In this document: positions 34,536-43,387 of the stretch, one piece after another
Position numbering within the stretch: the first letter of the stretch is position 1
Layout of the letters: every line of letters begins with the position of its first letter
Assembly: GCA_963756815.1 (NCBI GenBank)
Contig: CAVWPR010000061.1
Location: forward strand, 288,396 to 352,395
Length of the DNA stretch: 64,000 nt
Reading direction: 5' to 3'
DNA from: JAENVU01 sp963756815
GTDB taxonomy: Bacteria > Actinomycetota > Acidimicrobiia > IMCC26256 > JAENVU01
Position numbers and translations under genes: made by a program
The notes under the pieces: generated by a model
The model's database searches: none
What the model saw: only the letters and a program-made list of their open reading frames with translations
What the model was told of the DNA's origin: nothing

Positions 34536-36288
34536 CTACCCGTCGACCGTGCGGCCGAGGCGCTGCGCGCACTCGATGAGGAGCGCGTGGACGAACGCCT
34601 GCGGGAGGTTGCCGCGCAGCTGACGCTGCCGGACGTCGAACTCCTCGGTGAACAGGCCCGGCGGCCCGCACGCGGCGCGGTTGCGCTCGAACCACCGGGC
34701 GGCCCCCACGACGTCGCCCTGATCGAGCAGGGAGAGCGACACCAGAAAGCCGCAGAGCAGGAACGCGCCCTCGGCGCGGTACAGCGGCTGGTCGCCGTGA
34801 CGGAACCGGTAGGCGTAGCCGTTCTCGGTCAGCTCGTCGAGCACCGCGCGCAGCGTTGCACCGGTGCGCGGGATCGTCCGGAGTCGAGCGCGCCACGCAA
34901 CGCCGGCAGCAACAGACGCGGCGTCGATACGCGGCGTCGGTCGGGCTGCGCTGCCAGCGCCCGCTCGGGTGCAGCCCGTGCCGGGACGCGTCGGCGAGCA
35001 GCCGGTCGGCGAGCGCCTCCCACTCGGCCGCGTCCCTTCCCGCCCGCGGCCGCCGCGCGACCGCCCGGAGCCCGGCGGCGCAGGACAGCCGGCTCTCCGT
35101 CCAACGGTCCGGATCGAGCTCCCAGATCCCTGCGTCGGGCTGCTCCCACCGCGTCGCGATCGCGTCCGCGGCGGTGCACGCCGCCGTCCAGCCGTCGGGT
35201 TCGAGCCGGTCCTGCGCGTCCGCGGTCGCGAACAGCTCCAGCGCCTCGCCGAAGGCGTCGAGCTGGAACTGGCTGTTCACCCAGTTGCCGACCACGTCGG
35301 CGCCACCCGGGTAGCCCGCGAGATGCAGCCTCCGCTCGTCCGGCACCGGGTCGCCGCTCACGGTGTAGGCGGGCGCGAGCCGCGGGCCGTCAGCGTGGAG
35401 ACGCTCGGCGACGAACCGCACCGCGCGGTCGAGGAGGTCCGGGTTGGCCCCGTGGGCCGCCGCGATTCCCACGATGCTCTGGTCCCGGATCCATGCGTAT
35501 CGGTAGTCGTAGTTGCGGCCCTTCTCGGCGCGCTCGGGCAGGCCCATGGTCGCGGCGGCGACCATCCCGCCCGAGGAGCTGGTCATCCCCGCCAGCACGG
35601 AATGCGCGTGCTGGACGTCGCGGTCCGCGATCAGGCCGGAGCCCGCCGTCCGGTGGCGCCGCCAGCCCTCCTCGGTGGCGGCCCAGGCCCGTTCCGGCTC
35701 CTCCGGCTCCGCCTCGCCGCCGGCGGCGAGCGTGAGGACGAGGTCGTGGTGCTCGCCGGCGCGGAGGTCGAGCTCGACCTCGAGGTCGTGGTGCACGCCG
35801 TCGTCGACGACCCGGGCACCGGCCCCGCCCGACCAACCGAACCGGGCGTCGCCGACCTCGCCCCGCCACACGCCGTCGTCACACGTCAGACCCCGGACGC
35901 CCCGCTTTCCGAAGTCGCTGCGCAGCGCCAGCACCACCCGCACCCTGGTATCGACCTCGGGCTCGATGCGTCGGAGAATCGTCAGCCGGTCGCGACGACC
36001 AGGCAGACCGAGCGCCTCGCGCGACTCGACCACGCCGTGCTCGGTCACCCACCGGCTCCGCCAGATCAGTCCGCCCGTCTCGTACCGTCCACCCCAGACG
36101 TAACGGGACCTCGGCACGACCTGGTACCCCCCACCGCCACCGACCAGTGAGGCGAAGACCGCCGGGTCGTGCCACTGCGGGAAGCACAACCACACCATCT
36201 CGCCGTGCGGACCGAGCACGGCCCCACGTTCGCCGTCGGCCAGGAACGCGTACTCCCGCAGGACCGTCGGCTCCCACCGCGCCGTCAT
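34536..36288 (-). CDS. GH15-type glucoamylase/trehalase-like glycoside hydrolase (frame broken near its 3' end)
   Basis: The protein of about 580 residues has the GH15 layout: an N-terminal beta-sandwich, then an (alpha/alpha)6 barrel with NYDYRYAWIRDQS, GNWVNSQFQLDAFGE and GIWELDPDRWTESRLSC (first catalytic Glu region), and the second catalytic Glu region in YRAEGAFLLCGFLV. Homology passes through three frames between about 34930 and 34840, so at least two indels exist there (one near GCCGCGTATCGACGCC). ATG 36288 overlaps the stop of the small ORF upstream (ATGA). Members hydrolyse alpha-glucans, trehalose or related glycans. Confidence 0.78.
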
Positions 36289-36443
36289 CGAGCACATCCG
36301 GCGGAGACCGTCTCCATCCCGTCACGCATACCCTCGAACGCGGCGCGCAGAACGTCCTCCGCCGACCGCTCGGCGCTCTCGGCAGCGTCCCGAGGGTCGC
36401 CGGCGCGCGGAGGCGCGGTCTCGGGCGTCCGGTTCCCGTGCAA
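36285..36443 (-). CDS. Small helical protein coupled to the GH15 gene
   Basis: This 52-residue ORF begins with TTG and ends with a TGA that overlaps the GH15 ATG by 4 bp. The sequence is strongly helix-forming (DAAESAERSAEDVLRAAFEG) and acidic, with a short basic start. The overlap and the codon usage support it, but the TTG start is weak and no family is recognised. It also overlaps the divergent promoter of the DUF4396 gene at 36432-36456. Confidence 0.38.
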   Translation of the reverse strand: MHGNRTPETAPPRAGDPRDAAESAERSAEDVLRAAFEGMRDGMETVSAGCAR

Positions 36444-36456
36444 CCGACGCGGGTAT
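36432..36456 (+). promoter_or_regulatory. Stress-sigma-like promoter of the DUF4396 gene, GTTC-N15-GGGTAT
   Basis: GTTC (36432-36435) and GGGTAT (36451-36456) are 15 bp apart; the -10 is an exact consensus. The ATG at 36495 follows 38 bp downstream. Confidence 0.57.
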
Positions 36457-36494
36457 CAGCCGCGCGTGCCCCACCATCGTGACCGACCCGGTCC

Positions 36495-37187
36495 ATGCCT
36501 CCCGCCTGGTTGACCACACTCGCCTGGGTCTCGCTCGTCGTCGCATTCGCGTGCGTCGTAGTGATCCTCTGGGACATCTTCGGGCGCGGTCGTCGGCAGC
36601 GGATGCGCGTGATGGAGGCGGTGTGGCCGATCACCGCCCTGTACTTCGGGCCCGTCGCCGTGTGGGGGTACCGACGGTTCGGGCGCCCCGGATCGCCCGT
36701 CTGGCTTCGCGAGCAGGGACTGGAGGAACCGCCGGACAAGCCCGACTGGGCGACGTACGCAGTCGGCGTGAGCCACTGCGGCGGCGGCTGCACCATCGGT
36801 GACATCGTCGCCGAGTCCTTGATCTTCTGGCTCGCGCTCACGGTCGCCGGCTCCACCCTGCTCGCGGAGTACGTCGGCGACTATGTGCTCGCGGTGCTGC
36901 TCGGTCTGGGCTTCCAGTACGCGGCGATCGCGCCCATGCGCGGGCTCGGACCGCGCAAGGGTCTGGTCGCAGCCGCGAAGGCCGACGTCCTCTCGCTCTC
37001 GGCATTCGAGGTCGGACTGTTCGGGTGGATGGCGCTGATGGCCCTGGTCTTCTTCCCGTCACCGCACCTGCACCCAGACCGCGCCGCGTACTGGTTCCTC
37101 ATGCAGGTCGGCATGGTGATCGGCTTCTTCACGGCGTATCCGGTCAATGTCTGGCTGATCCGGCGCGGGATCAAGGAAGCGATGTGA
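36495..37187 (+). CDS. DUF4396 domain membrane protein
   Basis: The 230-residue protein has about six hydrophobic segments and the conserved DUF4396 core GVSHCGGGCTIGDIVAESLIF, with a His-Cys-Gly-Cys cluster that may bind metal, followed by FQYAAIAPMRGLG and LSLSAFEVGLFGWM. A final YPVNVWLIRRGIKE matches the family end. Function is unknown; it is often found with copper or respiratory genes. It has its own stress-type promoter and converges with the DUF1360 gene. Confidence 0.82.
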   Translation: MPPAWLTTLAWVSLVVAFACVVVILWDIFGRGRRQRMRVMEAVWPITALYFGPVAVWGYRRFGRPGSPVWLREQGLEEPPDKPDWATYAVGVSHCGGGCTIGDIVAESLIFWLALTVAGSTLLAEYVGDYVLAVLLGLGFQYAAIAPMRGLGPRKGLVAAAKADVLSLSAFEVGLFGWMALMALVFFPSPHLHPDRAAYWFLMQVGMVIGFFTAYPVNVWLIRRGIKEAM

Positions 37188-37256
37188 CCGGCCGGTCGAG
37201 CGGGCGGACCCGTGAAGCGAGGCCTCGCGGTCGCGCGCTCCGGCGGTCGCTCGGCG

Positions 37257-37727
37257 TCAGGTGTCGGTACGCTCCAGCGCCGCGTACGCGAACTGGAGCG
37301 CGTCCGAGATCGCGAGCGCGGTCCCGGCGCTCGTCACGATGCGCGTGGCCCGCGGCGCGAGCGCCAGGCCGACGGTGAGCCCCGTGGCGACCCAGGCGCC
37401 CAGGCAGAACGGACAGGTCACCAGCTCACCGATCGCGTGACGGATCCCCCGACCCCGCGGCTCCTCCCGCAGCTCCCCGTCCCCGGCCGGGCCGAGGTAC
37501 CGCGTGAACGGTGCCCGGAGCGGGCTCAACACCGCATCACGCGTCACCAACCGGCTCAGCTTGTGGGTCGTCACGCCGAGCAGGACGAGATCGCCCGCGG
37601 CGACGTGCGGCGGTGCGGCATCCCGGTGGCGGATCGCGAGCGCCGACGCACCGGTGACGGTCCCGAAGGTCGCCAGCAGCAGTGCGTACCCGCGCAGCGG
37701 CCGCGCCTCGTCGGGCGAATAGCCCAC
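37257..37727 (-). CDS. DUF1360 membrane protein
   Basis: The protein (about 156 residues from GTG 37727) carries the DUF1360 features: three hydrophobic segments, TTHKLSRLVTRDAVLSPLRAPF, and ELVTCPFCLGAWVATG with a Cys-x-x-Cys at the start of a helix. The start is uncertain: an ATG at 37826 in the same frame would give 189 residues with a basic leader. It overlaps the literal end of the sugar-porter frame, which itself is suspect. Confidence 0.72.
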   Translation of the reverse strand: MGYSPDEARPLRGYALLLATFGTVTGASALAIRHRDAAPPHVAAGDLVLLGVTTHKLSRLVTRDAVLSPLRAPFTRYLGPAGDGELREEPRGRGIRHAIGELVTCPFCLGAWVATGLTVGLALAPRATRIVTSAGTALAISDALQFAYAALERTDT

Positions 37728-39220
37728 CCGGTCGTCGGCGGTATCCCTTCGTGAGCCACGTCGTCTGCGTGCCCGCGACCGGCCACACCGAAACCGAGCC
37801 CGCGCGTCGTCGCCACCACGCGCCATCGATCCCTGCGCGTCACGTGCGCGGGCTCGGCCTCGACGCCGATGTCCGCCTCGATCTCCTCGAGGGAGCGGTT
37901 CCGGGTCTCGGGCACCCGGAGCATGAAGTAGGTGAACGCGACGATGCCGAGCGCACCGTAGAGCCAGAACGTGCCGGCCTTGCCGATGGCGTCGACGAGC
38001 GTCAGGAAGAAGTACGACACGAGGAAGTTCACCGCCCAGTTCGCGACGGTGGCGACGCTCATCGCCCGACTGCGGACGCCGAGCGGGTAGATCTCCGAGA
38101 TCATGAGCCAGAACACCGGTCCCAGGCCGATCGCGAAGCCGACGATGAACACGATCAGGCTCGCCAGGGCGAGCCAGCCGGCGTGCTGTTGCAGCGCGGA
38201 GAAGTGGAAGTAGCAGCCGAGGCCGCCGAGGGCGACCACACAGGTCGCCGTGCCCGTGAGCAACAGCACGCGCCGGCCGACCCGGTCGACCAGCAGGATC
38301 GCGACGATCGTGAACACGACATTGGTCACGCCGATGAACACGGCCCGCAACACCGAGGTCGCCGCGTTCAACCCGGTGTAGGTGAAGATGGTCGCCGAGT
38401 AGTAGATGACGGTGTTCACGCCGATCAGCTGTTGGAACACCGCGAGCGCGATACCCACCGTCAGGAGTCGGCGCAGACGCGGCTTCAGGAGCCCGGAGAC
38501 CCCGACCTCCTTCGAGCGTCCAGCCGCCTCCTCGATGGCGTCGATCTCCTGGTCGATCTCGTCCTCGTCCCGCGTGTGACCGAGCACGTCACGTGCTTCG
38601 TCCTCCCGGCCCTGCCCGACGAGCCAGCGCGGGCTCGGAGGCACCGTGAGCATTCCGATGGCGAGCGCGAGTCCCGGCAGCGCGGCGAGTCCGAGCATCC
38701 ACCGCCACGAGCCGAAGACTCCCTTGAACGCGAAGGCGACGAGGTACGCGACCAGGATTCCGATGGTCACCATCAGCTGGTTGAAGGTGGTGACGCCGCC
38801 CCGGAGTCGCGCCGGCGACTGCTCGGAGATGTACTCCACCGACACGAACGAGGCGGTGCCGACGGCAATACCGGTGATGAACCGGACACCGATCAGGAAC
38901 CACGTGGTGAACGCGATCGCACTGAGGACCGCGCCGACGACGTAGATCGTGCCGGAGGCCACCTTCGTGGCGCGGCGACCGATGCGGTCCGCGAAGTGGC
39001 CGGACAGCGCCGCGCCCACGACCGCACCGAGCAGGAGGCTCCCGACGATCCACTGCTGTTCGAACTTTGACGCGTGGAGGTCGCTCTTGATGAAGAGCAG
39101 CGCACCGGAGATGATGCCGGTGTCGTAGCCGAAGAGGAATCCGCCGATCGCGGCGATGATCGCGATCCGGAGGAGGAACCGGTTGCCGCCGCGGAAGGCC
39201 TCCCACGCGAAGGACGCCAT
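37571..39220 (-). CDS. MFS sugar porter (true 3' end uncertain)
   Basis: ATG 39220 starts a 12-helix sugar porter with all family signatures: GYDTGIISGAL in TM1, GHFADRIGRRATK between TM2 and TM3, EYISEQSPARLRGG, QQLIGVNTVIYYS in TM7, and PETRNRSLEEIE after TM12. The normal end lies near residue 480 (about 37780). The remaining 70 residues are low-complexity and overlap DUF1360, so the stop was probably lost to an indel. It likely takes up hexoses or pentoses by proton symport. A stress-type promoter sits at 39284-39308. Confidence 0.85.
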   Translation of the reverse strand: MASFAWEAFRGGNRFLLRIAIIAAIGGFLFGYDTGIISGALLFIKSDLHASKFEQQWIVGSLLLGAVVGAALSGHFADRIGRRATKVASGTIYVVGAVLSAIAFTTWFLIGVRFITGIAVGTASFVSVEYISEQSPARLRGGVTTFNQLMVTIGILVAYLVAFAFKGVFGSWRWMLGLAALPGLALAIGMLTVPPSPRWLVGQGREDEARDVLGHTRDEDEIDQEIDAIEEAAGRSKEVGVSGLLKPRLRRLLTVGIALAVFQQLIGVNTVIYYSATIFTYTGLNAATSVLRAVFIGVTNVVFTIVAILLVDRVGRRVLLLTGTATCVVALGGLGCYFHFSALQQHAGWLALASLIVFIVGFAIGLGPVFWLMISEIYPLGVRSRAMSVATVANWAVNFLVSYFFLTLVDAIGKAGTFWLYGALGIVAFTYFMLRVPETRNRSLEEIEADIGVEAEPAHVTRRDRWRVVATTRGLGFGVAGRGHADDVAHEGIPPTTGWAIRPTRRGRCAGTHCCWRPSGPSPVRRRSRSATGMPHRRTSPRAISSCSA

Positions 39221-39283
39221 CCTCCGACTCCTCCTCCGGTCGGCGGCGCTCGGGTGCCGACCTCGCGAATCTGCGTGCTCTCG

Positions 39284-39308
39284 CTACCCCGTCCAGTGGT
39301 GAGGAAAC
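39284..39308 (-). promoter_or_regulatory. Stress-sigma-like promoter of the sugar porter, GTTT-N15-GGGTAG
   Basis: Minus-strand GTTT (39308-39305), 15 bp, GGGTAG (39289-39284). The porter ATG is 63 bp downstream. The TAG of this -10 is also the apparent stop of the upstream DUF421 frame. Confidence 0.55.
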
Positions 39309-39899
39309 CCGTGCAACGCATGCACCGTGGGCTTTGGCCACGATGGCACCGGTCCGCGGGGCGTGGTCGCGCCGGTCACGCCGGCGAGTCCGTCGCTCCG
39401 CCGGTGACGCTCGCGCGGCTCCCAACCCTGGACGTCGTCCAGGGCGTCGGTGGCCGAGCTGCCGCTGGTCACCACGCTCATGGATCCATCGGTCTCGAGC
39501 ACGACCGCGAGCGCATCGCCGACCGATGCGAGACCGGACGCCCGGACTGCGGCCCGGACCTCCTCGATCCGAACCCGTTCCCGGACGCAGCCGAGCCTCG
39601 TCCACCGTCCCTCGGCAGACGAGCGCCGACGGTCGCGCCGTCACCGCGCGAGCCACGAAGGCGGAACGAGACGACGCCCATGCGAGCCCGAACTGGAGCA
39701 CCGCCAGCATCACGAACGCCACGATGCCCACCACGATCGACACCGATCGGTCGAGGAGCACGCATGCGAACACCGAACCGAACGCCACGGTGATCGTCAG
39801 CCCGTAGGCGGTCATCTTCGCCAGCGTCCGCTTCCCGGCGACACGCAGCACGAGCAGCAGACCGAAGAACACGAGCGGCGTCGCCACCGCCGTCGTCAA
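39284..39899 (-). CDS. DUF421 (YetF-like) membrane protein, second copy, frame broken
   Basis: The first part (TTG 39899, TTAVATPLVFFGLLLVLRVAGKR, then MTAYGLTITVAFGSVFACVLL) and a second part in another frame (RERVRIEEVRAAVRASGLASVGDALAVVLETDGSMSVVT) together make one DUF421 protein. The break lies near 39590, where one extra C in CGTCCGGGAA would explain it. Its N terminus may also be misplaced, as another frame enters with ATG near 39930. The last 50 residues past SSATDAL are not typical of the family. Confidence 0.6.
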
Positions 39900-40252
39900 T
39901 CGACGACGGCCAGGATGCGGGCAGCATCGTCAGCCGAGCCCGAGCCGCGGCCGGTGCGACGACCACCGCGGCCGACGCGCGCGCGACGCGCTGCTCGCCG
40001 TTCGCCGATGATCGCCCGGGCCGGTCGGCGTACCCGAGGCCCGCGTCGAGCGGCCGGACGGGCCGGGGCGTCGAACCCGTTGCGTCACGTCCGTGAGCAG
40101 CGGCGCGTGTCGCTCGGCCGCAGGATCGTCCGCGATCCGGGTCTGGTACGGGAGGCCGTCGGCATGCACGCCCCCGGAGATCGCAGCGTCGGTCTTCGCG
40201 GGCACAACCCGGAGCTCGGGTCGATGGATGGTCGTCATACTGCTCATGCGCC

Positions 40253-40277
40253 GTTCGGGATCGGTCCGCGCGGGTAC
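40253..40277 (+). promoter_or_regulatory. Stress-sigma-like promoter, GTTC-N15-GGGTAC
   Basis: GTTC (40253-40256), 15 bp, GGGTAC (40272-40277). A GGAGGAGGAG ribosome-binding site and ATG 40319 follow, although the product is unrecognised. Confidence 0.52.
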
Positions 40278-40333
40278 GCGGTGCGCAGCCCGGGTGTACC
40301 CCACGGAGGAGGAGCCCCATGCCCGACGTTCGC

Positions 40334-40384
40334 GATCGACGTGCTCGGGCGATCGACGTGCTCGGGCGATCGACGTGCTCGGGC
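40334..40384. repeat. Perfect tandem repeat, 3 x 17 bp
   Basis: Three exact copies of GATCGACGTGCTCGGGC at 40334-40350, 40351-40367 and 40368-40384. The unit is not a multiple of three, so gain or loss of a copy would change the reading frame of the ORF that starts at ATG 40319. Confidence 0.88.
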
Positions 40385-40642
40385 GCTCGGCGAGTCGGCG
40401 CCGCACAGGGATCGGCTTCGCGACCAAGGCCCAACGGGACGACGAGCGAGGGCGCCCACAGCACGGAAGCCATGCACCGCGAGGCGCGCATCCGACTGCT
40501 CCGAGCGTGCCGCCACAGCTCGCCGAGGTGTGCTCGGCGGTTGTCCCCGGCGATGCCGGTTGGGGTCACCCATCCGACTGCACCGCGGTGGCGTCCCCGG
40601 CCCCTCGCGGTCTGCGGCGCCCGCGGTGAGCGGGCGGCGGCG

Positions 40643-41395
40643 TCACCCGCCGGCGATCAGCAGTGTGAGCCCCAGCACGGCGAGACCCGCGCCGTAGATG
40701 CGTTCGAGCCGCACCGGGTGGGTGTTCAGCGCGACGCGTGCGCCGAAGTACGACAGCGGGATGGACGTGGTCCCGAAGACGAGGACGAGCTCCCAGTCGA
40801 TGTGACCGAGCGCGGCATGCACCACGGTGCCCGGGATCGCGAGGACTGCGGCGACGGCGAGCGAGGTGGCGAAGGACTCCTTGATGGTCAGGCGCAGGAC
40901 GACGACGAACAGGGGCGCGAGGAGGAAGCCACCCCCGTTCGCCAGCAGGCCCGAGAGCACGCCGACGGTTGCGGCGACGGCAACGAGACGGAACCGGTAG
41001 GCCGACGGGACAGCGGCGATCTCGGTCGCGTCGCCGGGCCGGAGCAGGAACCGGACTCCCAGCGCGGTGATCACGACCTCGGTCGCCGTGACGAGCAGAT
41101 CGCCGCCGATCCAGCGCGTCGCGTACGCGCCGGCGGCGGTGGCGGGCACGCCCACCACGACGCTCCACCCGAAGACGCGCCAGTCGATCAGGCGCGCCCG
41201 CCAGTACGCCCAGGACGCGGCGAGGGTCGACGGGATGGTGGCCGGGAGCGGCGACGCCACCGCCACGATCGGCGGGATGCCGATGACGGCGAGCAAGGGG
41301 GTCGCGATGGCGGAGCCCCCCTTGCCGAACAGCCCGCCCAGGAACCCGACGAAGGCGCCGATCACGGCCACCGCGAGGAGCGTCCCGGTGCTCAC
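40643..41395 (-). CDS. TauE/SafE (TSUP) family anion exporter
   Basis: The 250-residue protein has seven to eight hydrophobic segments and the TSUP double motif: GAFVGFLGGLFGKGGSAIATPLL near the N terminus and SGLLANGGGFLLAPLFV in the second half. Members move sulfite, sulfonates or similar sulfur oxyanions across the cytoplasmic membrane. GTG 41395 begins directly before the first helix. It is divergent from a LysR regulator that may control it, and close to a CstR-like regulator and a thioredoxin, which fits a sulfur role. Confidence 0.83.
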   Translation of the reverse strand: MSTGTLLAVAVIGAFVGFLGGLFGKGGSAIATPLLAVIGIPPIVAVASPLPATIPSTLAASWAYWRARLIDWRVFGWSVVVGVPATAAGAYATRWIGGDLLVTATEVVITALGVRFLLRPGDATEIAAVPSAYRFRLVAVAATVGVLSGLLANGGGFLLAPLFVVVLRLTIKESFATSLAVAAVLAIPGTVVHAALGHIDWELVLVFGTTSIPLSYFGARVALNTHPVRLERIYGAGLAVLGLTLLIAGG

Positions 41396-41470
41396 CGGCG
41401 GGCGGCGCGGGACGGCGGGCGGCTCATGCGTCCATTGGACGCCATCTTGATCGAAAGGTCCAACAGGTTC

Positions 41471-41485
41471 TTGAGATCATTCCAA
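41471..41485 (+). promoter_or_regulatory. Candidate LysR box, TTG-N9-CAA
   Basis: TTGAGATCATTCCAA is a T-N11-A site with inverted TTG/CAA ends, the usual LysR recognition form. It lies 12 bp before the LysR ATG in the 102-bp divergent gap to the TauE/SafE gene, suited to autoregulation and control of the exporter. The gap is markedly AT-richer than its flanks. Confidence 0.45.
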
Positions 41486-41497
41486 TAGGCTGAGCCG

Positions 41498-42385
41498 ATG
41501 GAACTCCGTCAGATCGAGTACGTCGTCGGGGTGGTGGACCACGGCACCTTCACCCGGGCCGCCCGCGCCCTGCACGTGACGCAACCGGCGTTGTCCGAGG
41601 GCATCGCACGGCTCGAGCGCGAGATCGGCGTCGATCTGTTCCACCGGGTCGGTCGGCGGGCCGTGCTCTCGTCGGCGGGCGTGGCCTTCCTCGAGCCGGC
41701 GAGGCAGCTGCTCCGCGACCGCGCCGTCCTCACCGCGTCGGTGACGGCGGTGACCGGGCTCGCTGCGGGTCGGCTCGATCTCGTGTCGTTGCCGACGCTG
41801 GCCGTCGATCCGCTGGCGCCCATCGTCGGCGCGTTCCGACACTCGCACCCGGGCATCGTCGTGTACATCGAGCAACCCGAGGACGCGGCGGCGGTCGCGA
41901 GCTCCGTCCGCAGTGGACGTTCGGAGGTCGGGCTGGCGGAGTTGCCGATCCCCGACGACGGGCTGGTGACCGAGCCGATCGTCGACCAGGAGCTGGTGGC
42001 CGTGCTGCCGCCGTCGTCGCCGCTCGCCGGCCGGCGGCGCGTGACCGTCGCCGACCTCGCCGACGTCCCGCTGATCACCACCCCGCCCGGGACCTCGATG
42101 CGCCACCACGTCGACGCCGCGTTCGCCGATGCCGGTCTCACCCCGGTGATCGCCGTGCAGACCGAGCAACGCGAAGGCGTGGTCCCGCTCGTGCTGGCCG
42201 ACGCGGGCGCGAGCATCGTGCCGCACGCTGTGGCAGAGGCGGCCGCGCCGCGACCGGGCCTGTACGTGGCACACCTCTCACCGGCCATTCGCCGGACGGT
42301 CGGGCTGATCCGGCGGGCGGGGCCCGTCTCACCCGCCGCCGGCGCGTTCGTCGACCAGGTGCGCGCCCGCTCGCGACCCGGGTGA
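41498..42385 (+). CDS. LysR-family transcriptional regulator
   Basis: The 295-residue protein has the N-terminal winged helix (MELRQIEYVVGVVDHGTFTR, AARALHVTQPALSEGIARLE) and a periplasmic-binding-type effector domain. The effector is unknown; divergence from the TauE/SafE exporter suggests a sulfur compound or organic acid. Ends 57 bp before the convergent thioredoxin gene. Confidence 0.88.
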   Translation: MELRQIEYVVGVVDHGTFTRAARALHVTQPALSEGIARLEREIGVDLFHRVGRRAVLSSAGVAFLEPARQLLRDRAVLTASVTAVTGLAAGRLDLVSLPTLAVDPLAPIVGAFRHSHPGIVVYIEQPEDAAAVASSVRSGRSEVGLAELPIPDDGLVTEPIVDQELVAVLPPSSPLAGRRRVTVADLADVPLITTPPGTSMRHHVDAAFADAGLTPVIAVQTEQREGVVPLVLADAGASIVPHAVAEAAAPRPGLYVAHLSPAIRRTVGLIRRAGPVSPAAGAFVDQVRARSRPG

Positions 42386-42401
42386 CTGCCGGTCCAACCG
42401 G

Positions 42402-42418
42402 TCGGCGGCGAGCGCCGA
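42402..42418. terminator. Possible bidirectional terminator hairpin
   Basis: TCGGCG (42402-42407), loop GCGAG, CGCCGA (42413-42418) form a 6-bp GC-rich stem between the convergent LysR and thioredoxin genes. There is no T-tract, so this is weak. Confidence 0.3.
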
Positions 42419-42442
42419 ACGGCTCCCCGACGGATGCGCTCC

Positions 42443-42808
42443 TCAGGTCGACGCGGGCTGCGTCAACGTGGCGCGCACCTCGTCCATGTCGAGCGCGCGC
42501 ACCTGGCCGATGAGATCCGCGAGGGCCGCCGCCGGGAGCGCGCCGGGCTGCGAGAAGACCAGCACGCCGTCACGGAAGGCCATCAGCGTCGGGATCGACA
42601 TGATTCCGGCGGAGCCGGCGAGCGACGGCTCGGCCTCGGTGTCGACCTTGCCGAAGACGATGTCCGGATGCTCCTGCGCCGCGGCCTCGAACACCGGCGC
42701 GAACATGCGACACGGCCCGCACCAGGATGCCCACCAGTCGACGAGCACGATGCCGTCCTGCAGCACGGTGGACTCGAATGTCTCTGCGGTCAGGGTCACG
42801 ATGCCCAC
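42443..42808 (-). CDS. trxA: Thioredoxin
   Basis: The 121-residue protein has the thioredoxin active site WCGPC (C30, C33) in WWASWCGPCRMFAPVFE, the cis-Pro in MSIPTLMAF, and the usual length plus a 15-residue tail. It reduces disulfides or persulfides. Exactly 36 bp lie between its ATG and a 16-bp operator-like element (42845-42860) that also occurs, at the same distance, before the CsoR-family gene, so the two are probably controlled together. Confidence 0.9.
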   Translation of the reverse strand: MGIVTLTAETFESTVLQDGIVLVDWWASWCGPCRMFAPVFEAAAQEHPDIVFGKVDTEAEPSLAGSAGIMSIPTLMAFRDGVLVFSQPGALPAAALADLIGQVRALDMDEVRATLTQPAST

Positions 42809-42844
42809 GGCAACCTCCTCGGATCGGTAGTGCCAACAACCATC

Positions 42845-42860
42845 ATACCCCCAGGGGTAT
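42845..42860 (-). promoter_or_regulatory. Operator-like element before thioredoxin (CsoR/CstR-type)
   Basis: ATACCCCCAGGGGTAT is a near-palindrome of the form bound by CsoR-family repressors (A/T-rich ends around a C-tract and a G-tract). It matches the element before the regulator gene at 13 of 16 positions, and both have the same 36-bp distance to the start codon. Confidence 0.6.
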
Positions 42861-42923
42861 TCCGGCGCCGCCGATCACGTGCCGCCGATCACGCGCGGCC
42901 GGCTCCCGGCGGCCGATCCGACC

Positions 42924-43280
42924 TCAGCCGGCGGCCGCGACCGGTGCTGCGAACTCCTCGAACGCCGCGAGCGCCCGCGGCCCGTAGACGGTCGCCGTCC
43001 CGCCGTCCATCAACAGCGCGACACCGAGGGCCTCCGCGACCTCGTGCCGGGTCGCGCCCCGCATCGCCGCGCCACGTGCGTGGTACGCGATGCATCCGTC
43101 GCATTGCTTCACCACCGCGATGGCGAGCGCCATGAGCTCCTTCGTCTTGGCGTCGAGCACGCCGTCGGCGACCGCCGCCTCGTGGAGCTTGCCGAAGCCG
43201 TCCCACTGCTCGGGGATCTCGGCGCGCAGGGCCCGGGTCGGCTCGCGGAGCTCTGCCACGATGTCGCGATACTTGCCCAT
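42924..43280 (-). CDS. Carboxymuconolactone decarboxylase/AhpD-like protein
   Basis: The 118-residue all-helical protein has the AhpD-type motif: KTKELMALAIAVVKQCDGCIAYHARGA, with CxxC and a His three residues on, and EVAEALGVALLMDGG. Members with this CxxC...H act as thiol peroxidase partners. ATG 43280 is preceded by GAGGTGG. It lies between thioredoxin and the CsoR-family regulator and may belong to the same thiol-stress response, though its own promoter is not evident. Confidence 0.84.
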   Translation of the reverse strand: MGKYRDIVAELREPTRALRAEIPEQWDGFGKLHEAAVADGVLDAKTKELMALAIAVVKQCDGCIAYHARGAAMRGATRHEVAEALGVALLMDGGTATVYGPRALAAFEEFAAPVAAAG

Positions 43281-43387
43281 GGCCACCTCGCTTCTCCGGC
43301 CCGCACGCCCACGGGCACACCCCGCACGGTACGGAGGCGACCACCCGACCGGTAGGGCCATTGGACTCGGTCGCCGAGCGGATCCCG

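Larger units (their letters stand above)
39900..40642. other. 743-bp region without a recognised gene; contains promoter, ribosome-binding site and tandem repeat
   Basis: No family is recognised here on either strand. On the plus strand there is a stress-type promoter (40253-40277), a strong GGAGGAGGAG followed by ATG 40319, and a triple 17-bp repeat just inside that frame. On the minus strand a frame from 40247 to 39930 begins MSSMTTIHRPELRVVPAKTD and looks partly coding, but it loses this character after about 55 residues. The region may hold one or two short or frame-broken genes. Confidence 0.5.

Noticed and set aside
40334..40384. CRISPR-like array from the 17-bp repeats
   Set aside because: The copies are directly adjacent with no spacers, and no cas gene is nearby.
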